Shown here piece by piece: positions 28,088-37,060 of a DNA stretch of 64,000 bases (position 1 is its first letter; each line of letters begins with the position of its first letter). Made by a program: the position numbers and the translations under genes. The notes below the pieces were generated by a model. It did not search any database, had not been told where the DNA came from, and saw only the letters and a program-made list of their open reading frames with translations. The DNA is from Paenibacillus sp. JDR-2 (lineage in GTDB: Bacteria > Bacillota > Bacilli > Paenibacillales > Paenibacillaceae), in assembly GCF_000023585.1 (NCBI RefSeq), contig NC_012914.1, positions 4,898,501 to 4,962,500 on the forward strand, written 5' to 3'.

Positions 28088-28101
28088 TGAAAGCGGTATC
28101 A
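28088..28101. promoter_or_regulatory. Cre-like site upstream of the second ABC operon
   Basis: TGAAAGCGGTATCA matches the cre consensus TGAAAGCGTTTTCA at 12 of 14 positions and is near-palindromic. It lies ~50 bases upstream of the binding-protein start. Confidence 0.45.
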
Positions 28102-28190
28102 ACCTTAACCATGAGCTAATTTTACGAATCTTCCTAAATTTCGTACAGAGAGTATTCTCAGTCCGGCAGTAAAATTAACGGCAAAAAAAT

Positions 28191-28228
28191 AGACGATAGA
28201 GGAAAGTTTCCACTTTCCTCTATCGTCT
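28191..28228 (-). terminator. Terminator of the second two-component pair
   Basis: Perfect 16-bp stem AGACGATAGAGGAAAG / CTTTCCTCTATCGTCT followed on the minus strand by seven T. It separates the response regulator from the transporter genes, so those need their own promoter. Confidence 0.88.
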
Positions 28229-28240
28229 GCGTTTAATAGG

Positions 28241-29842
28241 CTATTGGATTTGATTTACATATTTGCTGGGCGTGATCCCCATATACTTTTTGAAGCATTT
28301 GCTGAAATAATTGGCGTCGGCATAGCCCACCCGGTTCGCTACGTTTTGGATAACCTTCTCTCCCTGATCAAACAGCTCTTTCGCTTTAATAATCCGTATT
28401 TCGGTCAGGTAGTCATTAATTGTAAAGGTCGTTTCCTTTTTGAACACAAAGCAGAGATGATTGTAATTCATATGGACGCTTCTGGCGATATCTTCGATTC
28501 GCAATTCCTCATTGCCGTAGTGATTCGAAATATACGCCTTAACCTCCTCAATGACTTTGACGGCTCTATTGGTTTTGCGGCTATGCACATGATTCATCGC
28601 CTTTAGAATCAGATCGTGTATCCACTCCTCCAATTCGTTGATGGTCTTCATTCGCTGAACGTGCTGTATCATGTCGGGCTGCGTCGTATCCCGGAAAACA
28701 CTCTCAAAGCTTTGCGACGCTTCAGCTAAGAATTCAAGGCATGTGGATACGACTTCGATTCCGGCAAGGAGCAGCATTTCCATAGAGGCATTCTGAACGC
28801 GGGCATCCTGAAAAAATCGGACGAGCCATTCTTCCGTCTCGGTCCTATTTCCGATTCGCATGAGCATCAGCAAGCCGCTTCTTTTCTCCACCGAGTACAA
28901 TCCGGTCTTCATTCCGGGTTCCACCTTCAAGGAGTGAACGAACACCTTGTTGCCGCCCCATATAAACCGATGCTTCAAGGCGATTATCGCTTCCTTATAT
29001 GAACTTGGGATGGACTCATACGTATCGCAGCCATTGCCTAAGCCTATCGTAACCGTATAGGCTGTATCGTTCTGAACGGTTAATCGAATCCTTTGGCATA
29101 TCGTTTCCAGATTGTTGAAGGAACCTTCAGGCGCACCTAAGATTAGAACCAGACGCCCTTCTTGATCCTGACAACTAACGCAGTGAAAAGCGCTTTGCAT
29201 GCAGCGCTTAGCGATTTCCTGCACCTTTGCTTTAGGAATGGTCATCCCCTCGTCAGGATGTCTCTCCTCGTCTGCATCCAGATCGACGACAACCGTCCGG
29301 TAATGCAAACCTTCCTGCGGTATTCCCAAATCGTGCAATCGGTTCTGCTGCGGTCGTGATCTGGAGCTGCCCTGCAGCCAATCATTGAGCACTTGTTCCT
29401 TCATGAAAGAAAAGCCTTCGCTTGCCTGCTTTCTCAGATCGTCCAATTCAAGCTCGCCCAGACGCTCCGATCGTATCAACTCTTTTATATTCAGCAAAGA
29501 GCTTTGGAGCTCTTCTTCATTAATCGGTTTCAGCACATAGTTAGAAACCCCCAATTGCACGGCCTGCCTGGCATACGCAAATTCGCTGTGACCCGACAAC
29601 ACCAGAAATTTTGTTTTCTGGTCGCGTTCCTTGGCTTTATGTATAAATTCCAATCCATCCATGATCGGCATATTCATATCGACTAAGACAACATCCGGCT
29701 CTACCTCGGACATCAGCTCCAGCGCTTCCGCCCCGTTTTTGGCTTCACCCGCTATTTGGAACCCCAGCTCGCTCCAGGGCAGCGAAATCTTCAAGGCTTG
29801 CCTGAAGTAGAATTCATCATCGACGATAAGCACTTTGTACAC
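28241..29842 (-). CDS. YesN-type response regulator with AraC output domain
   Basis: 533 residues. The receiver domain begins VYKVLIVDDEF, with phospho-acceptor Asp about 55 (VVLVDMNMPIMDG) and YVLKPINEEEL. A ~250-residue middle region is followed by an AraC HTH pair (IEDIARSVHMNYNHLCFVFKKE; VANRVGYADANYFSKCFKKYMGITPSKY). I start at GTG 29842, 8 bases after GGGAGG; the open frame upstream to 30040 overlaps the kinase gene and has no homology. It pairs with the kinase at 29916-31712 and probably activates the transporter/GH141-like operon. Confidence 0.9.
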   Translation of the reverse strand: MYKVLIVDDEFYFRQALKISLPWSELGFQIAGEAKNGAEALELMSEVEPDVVLVDMNMPIMDGLEFIHKAKERDQKTKFLVLSGHSEFAYARQAVQLGVSNYVLKPINEEELQSSLLNIKELIRSERLGELELDDLRKQASEGFSFMKEQVLNDWLQGSSRSRPQQNRLHDLGIPQEGLHYRTVVVDLDADEERHPDEGMTIPKAKVQEIAKRCMQSAFHCVSCQDQEGRLVLILGAPEGSFNNLETICQRIRLTVQNDTAYTVTIGLGNGCDTYESIPSSYKEAIIALKHRFIWGGNKVFVHSLKVEPGMKTGLYSVEKRSGLLMLMRIGNRTETEEWLVRFFQDARVQNASMEMLLLAGIEVVSTCLEFLAEASQSFESVFRDTTQPDMIQHVQRMKTINELEEWIHDLILKAMNHVHSRKTNRAVKVIEEVKAYISNHYGNEELRIEDIARSVHMNYNHLCFVFKKETTFTINDYLTEIRIIKAKELFDQGEKVIQNVANRVGYADANYFSKCFKKYMGITPSKYVNQIQ

Positions 29843-29915
29843 ATTCCGTTCCTCCCGTTCTATTCCATCCTTAGCATGCGAATAATAGAAATGAGCCTCA
29901 TGGATGCGGCAGAAG

Positions 29916-31712
29916 CTATTGGGGACGAAGCGGCAATACGATGATAATTTTCGTGTAAACGCCGGATTCGCTTTCAACCTGCAGTCCGTATCGGTCCCCA
30001 TACAGCATTCGGATCCGATTGGATACGCTTCTAATCCCAAATCCGCCGGATTCCGAAGGGACGCCGGATTCCGCCATTATCGCCTTCGCTTGATCCTTGT
30101 GCATGCCGGCCCCGTTATCGTAAATTTCGATTTCGATATGATTGCCAGAGCGCCTCCCCGTGATGCGTACGATTCCTTTTTCCTGTTTGAGCTTCAACCC
30201 GTGATAGATGGCATTCTCCACGATGGGCTGCAAGGTCAGCTTCGGTATCGAATAGGTCAAAATGTCATCGTCGATATCCATCGTGTACGCCATATATTCC
30301 ACGTAACGAAGCTGCTGAATTTCCAAATAGCTTTCCGTAAGACGCATCTCTTCACCGACGGATATAATATCGTTGCCTTTGCTTAACGAGATTTTATAGA
30401 AATTCGCCATGTATTGGGCGGCCGTTATGGCCTGCTTTCCCAACCCCAGCTTAATAAGAGAAATAATCGTTTCCACCGTATTGTACAGAAAATGAGGCTT
30501 CACTTGCGATTGCAGCAATTTAAACTCGATCTCGGCTTTTGTCCTTTGTTTCTCGACGTTCTCGGCCATAAGCGCCTCAATGCGATCCATTAAATTATTG
30601 AAGCCCTCGCTTAAATATCCAATCTCGTCCGTTGATTGGTACGAGCTTCTGACCTGCATCTTTCCGGTCCGGATTTCTCTCATTGTCTTGGCAAGCCGGA
30701 AGATCGGGCTGGTGATCGAGCGTGACAATTGGAAGGAGACCATTAATGCCAGCAGCAAGCATGCTGCGCCAATCCCGATTATCAACTGATTGATTTCCTT
30801 CCGCTCCGACGTAATCTCATTCATCGCGATAGCGCTTACAATTGTCCATTGCAGCGGTTCGAAGCGATGGGTGAGTATCAGCATTTCTTCACTTCCGCTC
30901 CCTTGAGTGAAGCTTGCGTCTTTACCGTCATCGGGAATGCTGATGGAGGCGGCTTCCTTGAAGTCCCGGTATAGCATGGCTTTATTCTGCGCGGAAATAA
31001 TCCGGCCATCGGCATCTACGATATAAAATTCACCGCCTTTCTTTTTCCCTTCCTCGTAAATGGAAGCGATGGTCGTTTCTTTGACATACAGAAAAATTCG
31101 TCCGATCGTTTTTCCCGTATCTTTGTGGATGACCGTTTTGGAAACGGCAAATACGTTGTCATCCCCTTCGTAAAGGAATCTGAATTTGATCAACCCCGTC
31201 CAAATGGGCAGATAGGTCCGGTCATCCGCTCCGTAACCGTATCCGAATAGACGTGCGGCGTAGGCATTGTCGGCGAATCCAACGTCCACCCAATGTTGAT
31301 TGGAGGTAAGAATGCTGACGGCCTTGATTTTGGTGTTAGGCTCGACAATGTTGCTGATCGTCTCGGAAAGGGTTTTGTTCATCGAGAGGTTGTTTAAACC
31401 TTCAACCGGCTTGATCGCATTGGGCTCGTTATTTAATAAATAATCGTAATAGAGGGCGTTCTGCAATCGATAATCGCTGGCTAGAATTTTGGAATAATCT
31501 TCGATGGAGGATAGCAAGGTTTGAAGATTGTTTTTGATGAGCACAAGCTCCCGGGATGAGTTATTTGTGGCTTTATCGATAATCGCCTTCTGTGAAATCG
31601 TGTTGGCAAAGATAGACTGGGTGGAAATAAATACGACAATGATTAGAATATTCGAGATGAATATTTTATTCTTAATGGAAATCCCGCCTATATAATTCGA
31701 GAATCCTTTCAT
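29916..31712 (-). CDS. YesM-type sensor histidine kinase
   Basis: 598 residues. A first membrane helix (KIFISNILIIVVFISTQSIFA), a ~250-residue extracellular dCache-like sensor and a second helix (LIIGIGAACLLLALMVSF) precede HAMP, the His_kinase motif QSQVKPHFLYNTVETI, and an HATPase domain (PIVENAIYHGLK, GGFGIRSVSNRI). AAAGGAAG precedes the ATG. It should sense an extracellular glycan fragment and signal to the adjacent regulator. Confidence 0.9.
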   Translation of the reverse strand: MKGFSNYIGGISIKNKIFISNILIIVVFISTQSIFANTISQKAIIDKATNNSSRELVLIKNNLQTLLSSIEDYSKILASDYRLQNALYYDYLLNNEPNAIKPVEGLNNLSMNKTLSETISNIVEPNTKIKAVSILTSNQHWVDVGFADNAYAARLFGYGYGADDRTYLPIWTGLIKFRFLYEGDDNVFAVSKTVIHKDTGKTIGRIFLYVKETTIASIYEEGKKKGGEFYIVDADGRIISAQNKAMLYRDFKEAASISIPDDGKDASFTQGSGSEEMLILTHRFEPLQWTIVSAIAMNEITSERKEINQLIIGIGAACLLLALMVSFQLSRSITSPIFRLAKTMREIRTGKMQVRSSYQSTDEIGYLSEGFNNLMDRIEALMAENVEKQRTKAEIEFKLLQSQVKPHFLYNTVETIISLIKLGLGKQAITAAQYMANFYKISLSKGNDIISVGEEMRLTESYLEIQQLRYVEYMAYTMDIDDDILTYSIPKLTLQPIVENAIYHGLKLKQEKGIVRITGRRSGNHIEIEIYDNGAGMHKDQAKAIMAESGVPSESGGFGIRSVSNRIRMLYGDRYGLQVESESGVYTKIIIVLPLRPQ

Positions 31713-31826
31713 TTCGTCATTACTTCCTTTCTCTTCATTAGGACAATGAATGCGGAAAGAACAACCGGGGGTACATTCAGGATAACAGAGGTTTAATGAG
31801 TGTCAACTTGAAATGTTGGAATAAAT

Positions 31827-31860
31827 TCAAAAAAGAAAGCCGGCAAATAACCAGCTTTCT
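31827..31860 (-). terminator. Terminator of the CE1-like esterase gene
   Basis: 10-bp stem with one G-T pair (AGAAAGCCGG / CCAGCTTTCT), followed on the minus strand by a T-run. Confidence 0.75.
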
Positions 31861-31875
31861 CCCGGAACCTTGGTT

Positions 31876-32946
31876 CTAAAGCGTCTTCCGAATAACATTC
31901 GATTCCTCATACTCTTCGCTATTTCCGAATATCAGGCGGCTAAAGTTGTAGGCACCGTTATTCCAAACATGAAAATCGTGAAAACCTTCCTTAATCACAA
32001 CTTGATAAAAAGGACCAAGATGATTCCCCGCTTGGTCTATAAGCCCCTCTATCGATTTGTTATAACTCGTAATTGCAACACCATCGGCATCTCCACAGGT
32101 CATATACAGCAGCTGGAGCTTATGGTCGGATGATTCCAGGCTTGCTCCAAGAACGCTGCCTTCACTCGATGTGGGGGCATTCGAAAAAGCACCGGCATAA
32201 GCGAACAAATCTATCATCCCTGGCGCCGGCACCGTCTTATCCAACCCGTTTTTCCAGGAACTTTCGGTTCCCGTGAATCGCGTCGAGTCATATCTGTAAC
32301 CGCCGACAATCAGATTCAGAGCCTGCATTCCTCCCATCGAAAGTCCGGCGATCGCTCGATGCGCGCGATTATAATGAATTACTTCGGTTGTTGTGTTATT
32401 GATGTTCGCGAAAGTCTTGTAGTTTGATTCTATAAACGGAATCAAATCGTGTCTAAGCTCGTAATCGAAGTAATAGAAACCCAGCATATTGGTTCCTTCG
32501 GTAGTAAAGGATGCGTCCGTCCAGTCATGGGCGCTTCTTCCGTTGGGGAACACGACGATCAGCGGTTCAATGTCTCCCTTTGCAATGAGATTGTCGAATA
32601 AGTTGCAAAGGATAAATCGCTCGTCAACCTGACCGTTGCTGCTTAACCATTCGAAGTGATCCCCGCCGACGCCGTGAAGCAAATACAATACATTGTATCT
32701 GACGTCCTTATCGTTCGGATCGTAACCCGCAGGCAGGTAGACATTGCATCTTTTCAGGATGGAATCGCCCGCAACGGCTTCTCTTCCCGCTTCGCTGATC
32801 GCGTTGTTCTCCTTGGCGACAAGCTGCCGCGATATATCAATATAGCTGCTTGCCTCGTAGGAAACCTCTTGAATCGTACCTTGAAGCTCTAGCTTCACTG
32901 ATTTGAAATATTCAGCCGGTACGGCAGTTACATTCCTATTTCTCAT
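31876..32946 (-). CDS. Esterase D/CE1-like carbohydrate esterase
   Basis: 356 residues. Alpha/beta-hydrolase of the putative esterase (CE1, feruloyl/acetyl esterase) type: CNVYLPAGYDP, YLLHGVGGDHFEW, and the nucleophile elbow GLSMGG (Ser about 203); a His near FHDFHVWNNG probably completes the triad. No signal peptide is visible, unlike most secreted feruloyl esterases. It probably removes acyl groups from plant glycan fragments; the substrate is inferred from its neighbours. Confidence 0.82.
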   Translation of the reverse strand: MRNRNVTAVPAEYFKSVKLELQGTIQEVSYEASSYIDISRQLVAKENNAISEAGREAVAGDSILKRCNVYLPAGYDPNDKDVRYNVLYLLHGVGGDHFEWLSSNGQVDERFILCNLFDNLIAKGDIEPLIVVFPNGRSAHDWTDASFTTEGTNMLGFYYFDYELRHDLIPFIESNYKTFANINNTTTEVIHYNRAHRAIAGLSMGGMQALNLIVGGYRYDSTRFTGTESSWKNGLDKTVPAPGMIDLFAYAGAFSNAPTSSEGSVLGASLESSDHKLQLLYMTCGDADGVAITSYNKSIEGLIDQAGNHLGPFYQVVIKEGFHDFHVWNNGAYNFSRLIFGNSEEYEESNVIRKTL

Positions 32947-33127
32947 CGTTCATGATCGCCCCTTCGGTCGCTTGGTAATAGATTAATAGTATCATGACGA
33001 TAAAGAGAGACGTAACCTTACAAATTATATATTCACATGCAATTATTTATCCGAAGTACGCATCGTCACCATGATTAACATAGGAGCAATTATACAAGCA
33101 GAAGCCGTTCAACCTTCAAAAAAATTC

Positions 33128-33182
33128 TTTACTGATCGTTCTCAATAGGATATGATGAATTCGAGTCTATTGGGAACGATCA
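33128..33182 (+). promoter_or_regulatory. Promoter with paired 16-bp inverted operator arms before the SDR gene
   Basis: A -35 box TTTACT (33128-33133) and -10 box TATGAT (33151-33156) are 17 bases apart. An inverted repeat with 16-base arms and one mismatch surrounds the -10: TGATCGTTCTCAATAG (33133-33148) in the spacer and CTATTGGGAACGATCA (33167-33182) across the start region. This is a clear repressor-operator layout (MarR/HxlR/TetR type). No candidate repressor gene lies beside it. Confidence 0.65.
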
Positions 33183-33253
33183 TTCTAAAAAGACGTCGAA
33201 TATGGCTGCACTCAATTCGATTCACCAAATAAACGGAGAAGGAGCAAATTAAC

Positions 33254-34015
33254 ATGACTGCAAACCCAAGCACTCTCAAAGGGAAAGTCGCTTTCATTAC
33301 TGGAGGAAACCGGGGCATCGGCCTAGAGACGGCACGAGGATTAGGCAAGCTCGGCGCTCATGTCGTCATCGGTTCACGCGATGCAGAGAGGGGAAAAGTC
33401 GCTGCAGCGGCGCTGCAGGCAGAAGGCATCCAAGCGGAGAGCATGAAATTCGATGTGCTGCTGGTTGAAGATCGTCAAGCCGCATATGCTTTCTTTGACC
33501 AAAAGTACGGAAAGCTCGATATCCTGATTAACAATGCCGGTGTGCAAAAGGAAGTTGAGCATCTTGTACCCATGAACGAAACCAGCAGCGTAACGCCGGA
33601 TACCCTGCGTGAAACGTTCGAGGCGAATTTCTTCACCCTGGTTGAACTGACGCAATTGCTTCTGCCATTGATTCGCAAATCGCCCGCCGGCAGAATCGTC
33701 AATTTGTCCAGCGTTCTGGGTTCCCTTGCCCTGCATTCCAATCCGGAAGCCCCGATCTTCAACATGAAGGTATTCGCGTACGACACGTCCAAGGCCGCGG
33801 TGAATATGTTTACGATTCATCTGGCGCACGAGCTCCGGGATACACCGATTAAAGTCAACTCTGCGCATCCGGGCTGGGTGAAGACCGAAATCGGCGGGCA
33901 ATACGCCGAACTAGACGCTGCGGAAGGCAGCAAGACAAGCGTAATGCTGGCTTCACTGCCTGTTGACGGGCCAACCGGCCAGTTCTTCTTCATGAATAAC
34001 CAGCTTCCTTGGTAA
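33254..34015 (+). CDS. SDR-family NAD(P)-dependent oxidoreductase (carbonyl-reductase-like)
   Basis: 253 residues, classical SDR. Nucleotide motif TGGNRGIG (16-23), NNAG (93-96), catalytic Ser about 152 and Y176-x3-K180 (YDTSK). AGAAGGAG precedes the ATG. Basic Arg after the glycine motif (GSRDAERG) suggests NADPH use. The N-terminus and insertions resemble carbonyl-reductase-like SDRs. The strong operator in its promoter suggests induction by a small molecule such as a reactive carbonyl or quinone; inference only. Confidence 0.9.
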   Translation: MTANPSTLKGKVAFITGGNRGIGLETARGLGKLGAHVVIGSRDAERGKVAAAALQAEGIQAESMKFDVLLVEDRQAAYAFFDQKYGKLDILINNAGVQKEVEHLVPMNETSSVTPDTLRETFEANFFTLVELTQLLLPLIRKSPAGRIVNLSSVLGSLALHSNPEAPIFNMKVFAYDTSKAAVNMFTIHLAHELRDTPIKVNSAHPGWVKTEIGGQYAELDAAEGSKTSVMLASLPVDGPTGQFFFMNNQLPW

Positions 34016-34032
34016 TCCTTTCGTAAAATCAA

Positions 34033-34057
34033 AACCGCGCGATATATTCGCGCGGTT
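34033..34057 (+). terminator. Terminator of the SDR gene
   Basis: Perfect 9-bp stem AACCGCGCG / CGCGCGGTT just after the SDR stop; the T-rich tail is short. Confidence 0.65.
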
Positions 34058-34069
34058 CTCCTAGGGATC

Positions 34070-34318
34070 TTATGCTTGCCTTAAATAATACGACCCGGCT
34101 TCCGCTGTAATTCCCCACCCCAGCATATAATCATCGCAAAGCTTGTAATTCCATCCAGTTAGAGTATTCTTTCCGTCAAGCGGCAACAGGATTGCGAGAA
34201 TGCCCAGCAGCGGATCGGCATAGGCATGCAAGACGCTTTTTACGCCACGTTCTCGATACGAAGCAATAATGGATTGTACCTGCCTGATCGCATTACGCTT
34301 ATCTAAATCAGATGTTAG
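34070..34318 (-). pseudogene. Start-less open frame, possible C-terminal gene remnant
   Basis: About 80 codons are open on the minus strand immediately behind the GH29 stop, ending with a proper stop at 34070. The product reads like folded protein (VQSIIASYRERGVKSV; LHAYADPLLGILAILLP; GWGITAEAGSYYL) but has no start codon with a ribosome site, and an in-frame stop lies just upstream. I do not recognise the family. It could be a truncated leftover or chance. Confidence 0.3.
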
Positions 34319-35772
34319 TCAACATGAATTCGGAAGACTACCGGATAAGGGCTGCGCACTTCTCTCGTTCGGATAATCAACGCCTCTTCGGTCCTTTCCC
34401 ATACCGGCTGCTCCTCAAACCCTAAAACATCGATGTCGCGGATGATGCCGTGAAAAAGATGCGCATGCTCTTTCAACGATCTGATCCTTACAGACCCATC
34501 GTCCGGATATGACAGAACATGCGCATACAAAACGCTTCCCTTCATCGTGAACCGGATGTCTTCGCTTGTGAACGGCTTGGCTTTACCGTCCGTGAACTGT
34601 CCTTCCTCTACTGCCGTAGGCCCTTCGCCGGACGTTCGCCAATATGTCGTGCCGTAGATCGCCTCGCCATTCGTCTTCAGCCAGCCGCCGATATCGAGGA
34701 GAATGCGCCGGTCGCCTTCCGGAATCGTACCGTCGGCTTTGGGGCCAACGTTTAGCAGCAGGTTGCCGTTCTTGCTCACGACATCGACGAGATCCTGAAT
34801 AAGCTCTACGGGCGATTTGTAATCCATTCCCTCGACATGACACCAAGAATTTCGCGCCGCAGCGGTGTCGGTCTGCCAATAGAACGGCTGCAGTTCGGCG
34901 AACTGGCCGCGTTCGATATCAAGAACCGCGGATCCGAACTTGAAGGCATCGTGTTTATAATTGATAATGCCTTGATAGCCCCGCTCTGCCGCGCGATTGT
35001 AATAATACGCCGCGAATTTCTTAAGATATGGCTTAAAGGCTGCCGTATGAATCCACCAGTCGAAATAAAAGATTCTCGGCTTGTAACGGTCAACCAGCTC
35101 GCAGCACCTAAGCAGCCAGTCCTCCAAATATTCCTTGCTCGGCGGGGAACCGTACAAATCCTGGTGATCGGGTTCCGGCATGGAAGGCCAGTAGAAATCG
35201 CCGCAAGCAAGCGGTTCGCGGATATCCGACTCGAAAGCTTTTCCATGCGACATGAAGAACCAATGCTCTGCCCGGTGCGACGATACCGAAAACACCAAGC
35301 CCCGCGCCTCCAAAGCCGATTTGAGCTCTGCCAGCACATCTCGCTTTGGCCCCATCTCAAACGCATTAAACCTTGACAATTCGCTCTTGTACATCTGAAA
35401 GCCGTCGTGATGCTCCGCAACGGGCATTACATACCGAGCCCCGGCCTGCTCGAATAATTCGGCCCATTCGGCTGCATGAAATTTCTCCGCCTTGAACATA
35501 GGAATAAAATCTTTATAACCAAACGTTTGATGATTGCCATAGGTCGCGCGGTGATGATCAAATTCTCTTGTCCCTTGGATGTACATATTGCGCGGGTACC
35601 ACTCATTGGCGAAAGCCGGAACGGCGTAGACGCCCCAATGGATGAAAATACCGAATTTCGCGTCCTTGTACCAATCGGGAACACGGAAACCGCTGAGCGA
35701 ATCCCAGTCATCGCTGAAGCTGCCCGAGGCGACCTCCTCGTCGATTCGTTTTAAGTATTCCATTCTATCCAT
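34315..35772 (-). CDS. Glycoside hydrolase family 29 alpha-L-fucosidase
   Basis: 485 residues. N-terminal GH29 hallmark WYKDAKFGIFIHWGVYAVP with NEWYPRNMY. HHDGF lies at 121-125, and the nucleophile Asp is about 238 in PRIFYFDWW. NLLLNVGPKADGTIP is a strongly conserved GH29 block. It has no signal peptide and is likely a cytoplasmic retaining exo-fucosidase. GGAAGGAG precedes the ATG. It is divergent from the AraC regulator at 35896 and complements the GH95 enzyme. Confidence 0.94.
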   Translation of the reverse strand: MDRMEYLKRIDEEVASGSFSDDWDSLSGFRVPDWYKDAKFGIFIHWGVYAVPAFANEWYPRNMYIQGTREFDHHRATYGNHQTFGYKDFIPMFKAEKFHAAEWAELFEQAGARYVMPVAEHHDGFQMYKSELSRFNAFEMGPKRDVLAELKSALEARGLVFSVSSHRAEHWFFMSHGKAFESDIREPLACGDFYWPSMPEPDHQDLYGSPPSKEYLEDWLLRCCELVDRYKPRIFYFDWWIHTAAFKPYLKKFAAYYYNRAAERGYQGIINYKHDAFKFGSAVLDIERGQFAELQPFYWQTDTAAARNSWCHVEGMDYKSPVELIQDLVDVVSKNGNLLLNVGPKADGTIPEGDRRILLDIGGWLKTNGEAIYGTTYWRTSGEGPTAVEEGQFTDGKAKPFTSEDIRFTMKGSVLYAHVLSYPDDGSVRIRSLKEHAHLFHGIIRDIDVLGFEEQPVWERTEEALIIRTREVRSPYPVVFRIHVD

Positions 35773-35895
35773 CCTTGCACTCCTTCCGCGTATGCTATAA
35801 TCCCATCATAGCGAGCCGGAATAACTCGGGATACAGGTAAATGCGACGTCCATTAGGACAAAGATGTCGCATTTGCGCAGCTAGGAGGACTGCGG

Positions 35896-36840
35896 ATGGG
35901 GCATCCGATGATTCAATCAGATAATCTAGATCTTAAGATTTTGCTTGGGAAGCTTGTTTTGAACGTTCTATATATCAAATCCGGGTACTTCTACCGTTCC
36001 ATGCCCGAGCATCGACACAGCAACGGCAGCTATGAGCTCCATTACATTCCGTCCGGCCAGGGGCGCCTGATTGCGGAAGGAAAGGAATTCCCGCTTTCGC
36101 CTGGCAGCTTGTACATGACGGGGCCTTGTGTCGATCATGAGCAGATTACGGATTCCTCGGATCCGATGTTTGAGTATTGCATTTTCTTCGAGGCGCTCCC
36201 GAGCGGCCGCACCAACCATGGGAAGTTGAACGGGAGAAGCGGATGCGATTCCGAAGATACGAGCGAAATAGCGCGGTTATTCTTGAACACGCCATTCTGG
36301 ATTGGACAGGACAGCCAGCAATTGCAGCTTGTGTTCGAGAAGCTGGCTTGGGAAATAAACACCCGCGCGATTGGCTATCGGCGCAGTATAACGATCCAAT
36401 TGGAGCACATCGTCATCGGACTGGTCCGGAACTATACGAATAATCAGCCGACACTGCAGACTGCGCCATTAAAGACGCTGGATGATAAACGAATGGTGCT
36501 GATCGAGAACAGCATCTTGTATAACTACAAGCATATTACGATAACAACGCTTGCCGACCAGCTCGGCCTTAGCATCAGGCAGACCGAACGCGCGGTCCGC
36601 AAGCAATACGGGATGTCTCTGCGGGAAAAGCTCCAAGAAGCCCGCATGCAGGAAGCAGCTCGCCTGCTGGATGCTTCCTTGCTGACAATCGGCGAAATAG
36701 CCGTACAAGTCGGCTATCATTCTTCCGAGTCGTTCGCAACGCATTTTAAAAAATGGCATGGAGCAACGCCCAGCGCTTATCGGGTTCGAGTTCAAGATCA
36801 TGTTCCGTCTCTACCGGTTAGGGATGCGATTAGTCGTTGA
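35896..36840 (+). CDS. AraC-family regulator, divergent from the GH29 gene
   Basis: 314 residues. N-terminal cupin (MPEHRHSNGSYELHYIPSG; LSPGSLYMTGPCVDHEQ) and C-terminal AraC HTH (ITTLADQLGLSIRQTERAVRK; IAVQVGYHSSESFATHFKKWHG). GGAGGAC precedes the ATG. It shares a ~120-base intergenic region with the fucosidase gene, so is its likely regulator, perhaps responding to L-fucose. Confidence 0.9.
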   Translation: MGHPMIQSDNLDLKILLGKLVLNVLYIKSGYFYRSMPEHRHSNGSYELHYIPSGQGRLIAEGKEFPLSPGSLYMTGPCVDHEQITDSSDPMFEYCIFFEALPSGRTNHGKLNGRSGCDSEDTSEIARLFLNTPFWIGQDSQQLQLVFEKLAWEINTRAIGYRRSITIQLEHIVIGLVRNYTNNQPTLQTAPLKTLDDKRMVLIENSILYNYKHITITTLADQLGLSIRQTERAVRKQYGMSLREKLQEARMQEAARLLDASLLTIGEIAVQVGYHSSESFATHFKKWHGATPSAYRVRVQDHVPSLPVRDAISR

Positions 36841-36884
36841 ATGAAAGACAGCTGCCGGCAAAGACCGGCAGCTGTCTTTCATTC
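36839..36884 (+). terminator. Terminator of the AraC gene
   Basis: Perfect 20-bp stem running from the stop codon (core GACAGCTGCCGG / CCGGCAGCTGTC) with a 6-base loop. It is probably functional on both strands. Confidence 0.8.
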
Positions 36885-36924
36885 AACGTTAAGTTCACTA
36901 CAAAATGACCGTTTTCGTTGCGAC

Positions 36925-37060
36925 TTAATTTGCGAGCGCGGAAGGAACCTGCTCATTCGCTAAATCCGCTAGGCTTGTCGTGATACCGATCACGTGGCCT
37001 GTTCCTTGTTTAAGCATTTTCGAAAGCGCGCGCTGGATCAGATGGAAAAAGCCGAACTAT
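36925..37060 (-). pseudogene. Remnant of a second SDR oxidoreductase
   Basis: Directly behind the intact SDR gene, the minus strand encodes GFFHLIQRALSKMLKQGT, then GHVIGITTSLADLA and a stop. This matches the middle of SDR proteins (the helix and strand before the catalytic Ser) but lacks both the nucleotide-binding half and the YxxxK half. It is a decayed paralogue fragment. Confidence 0.55.
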
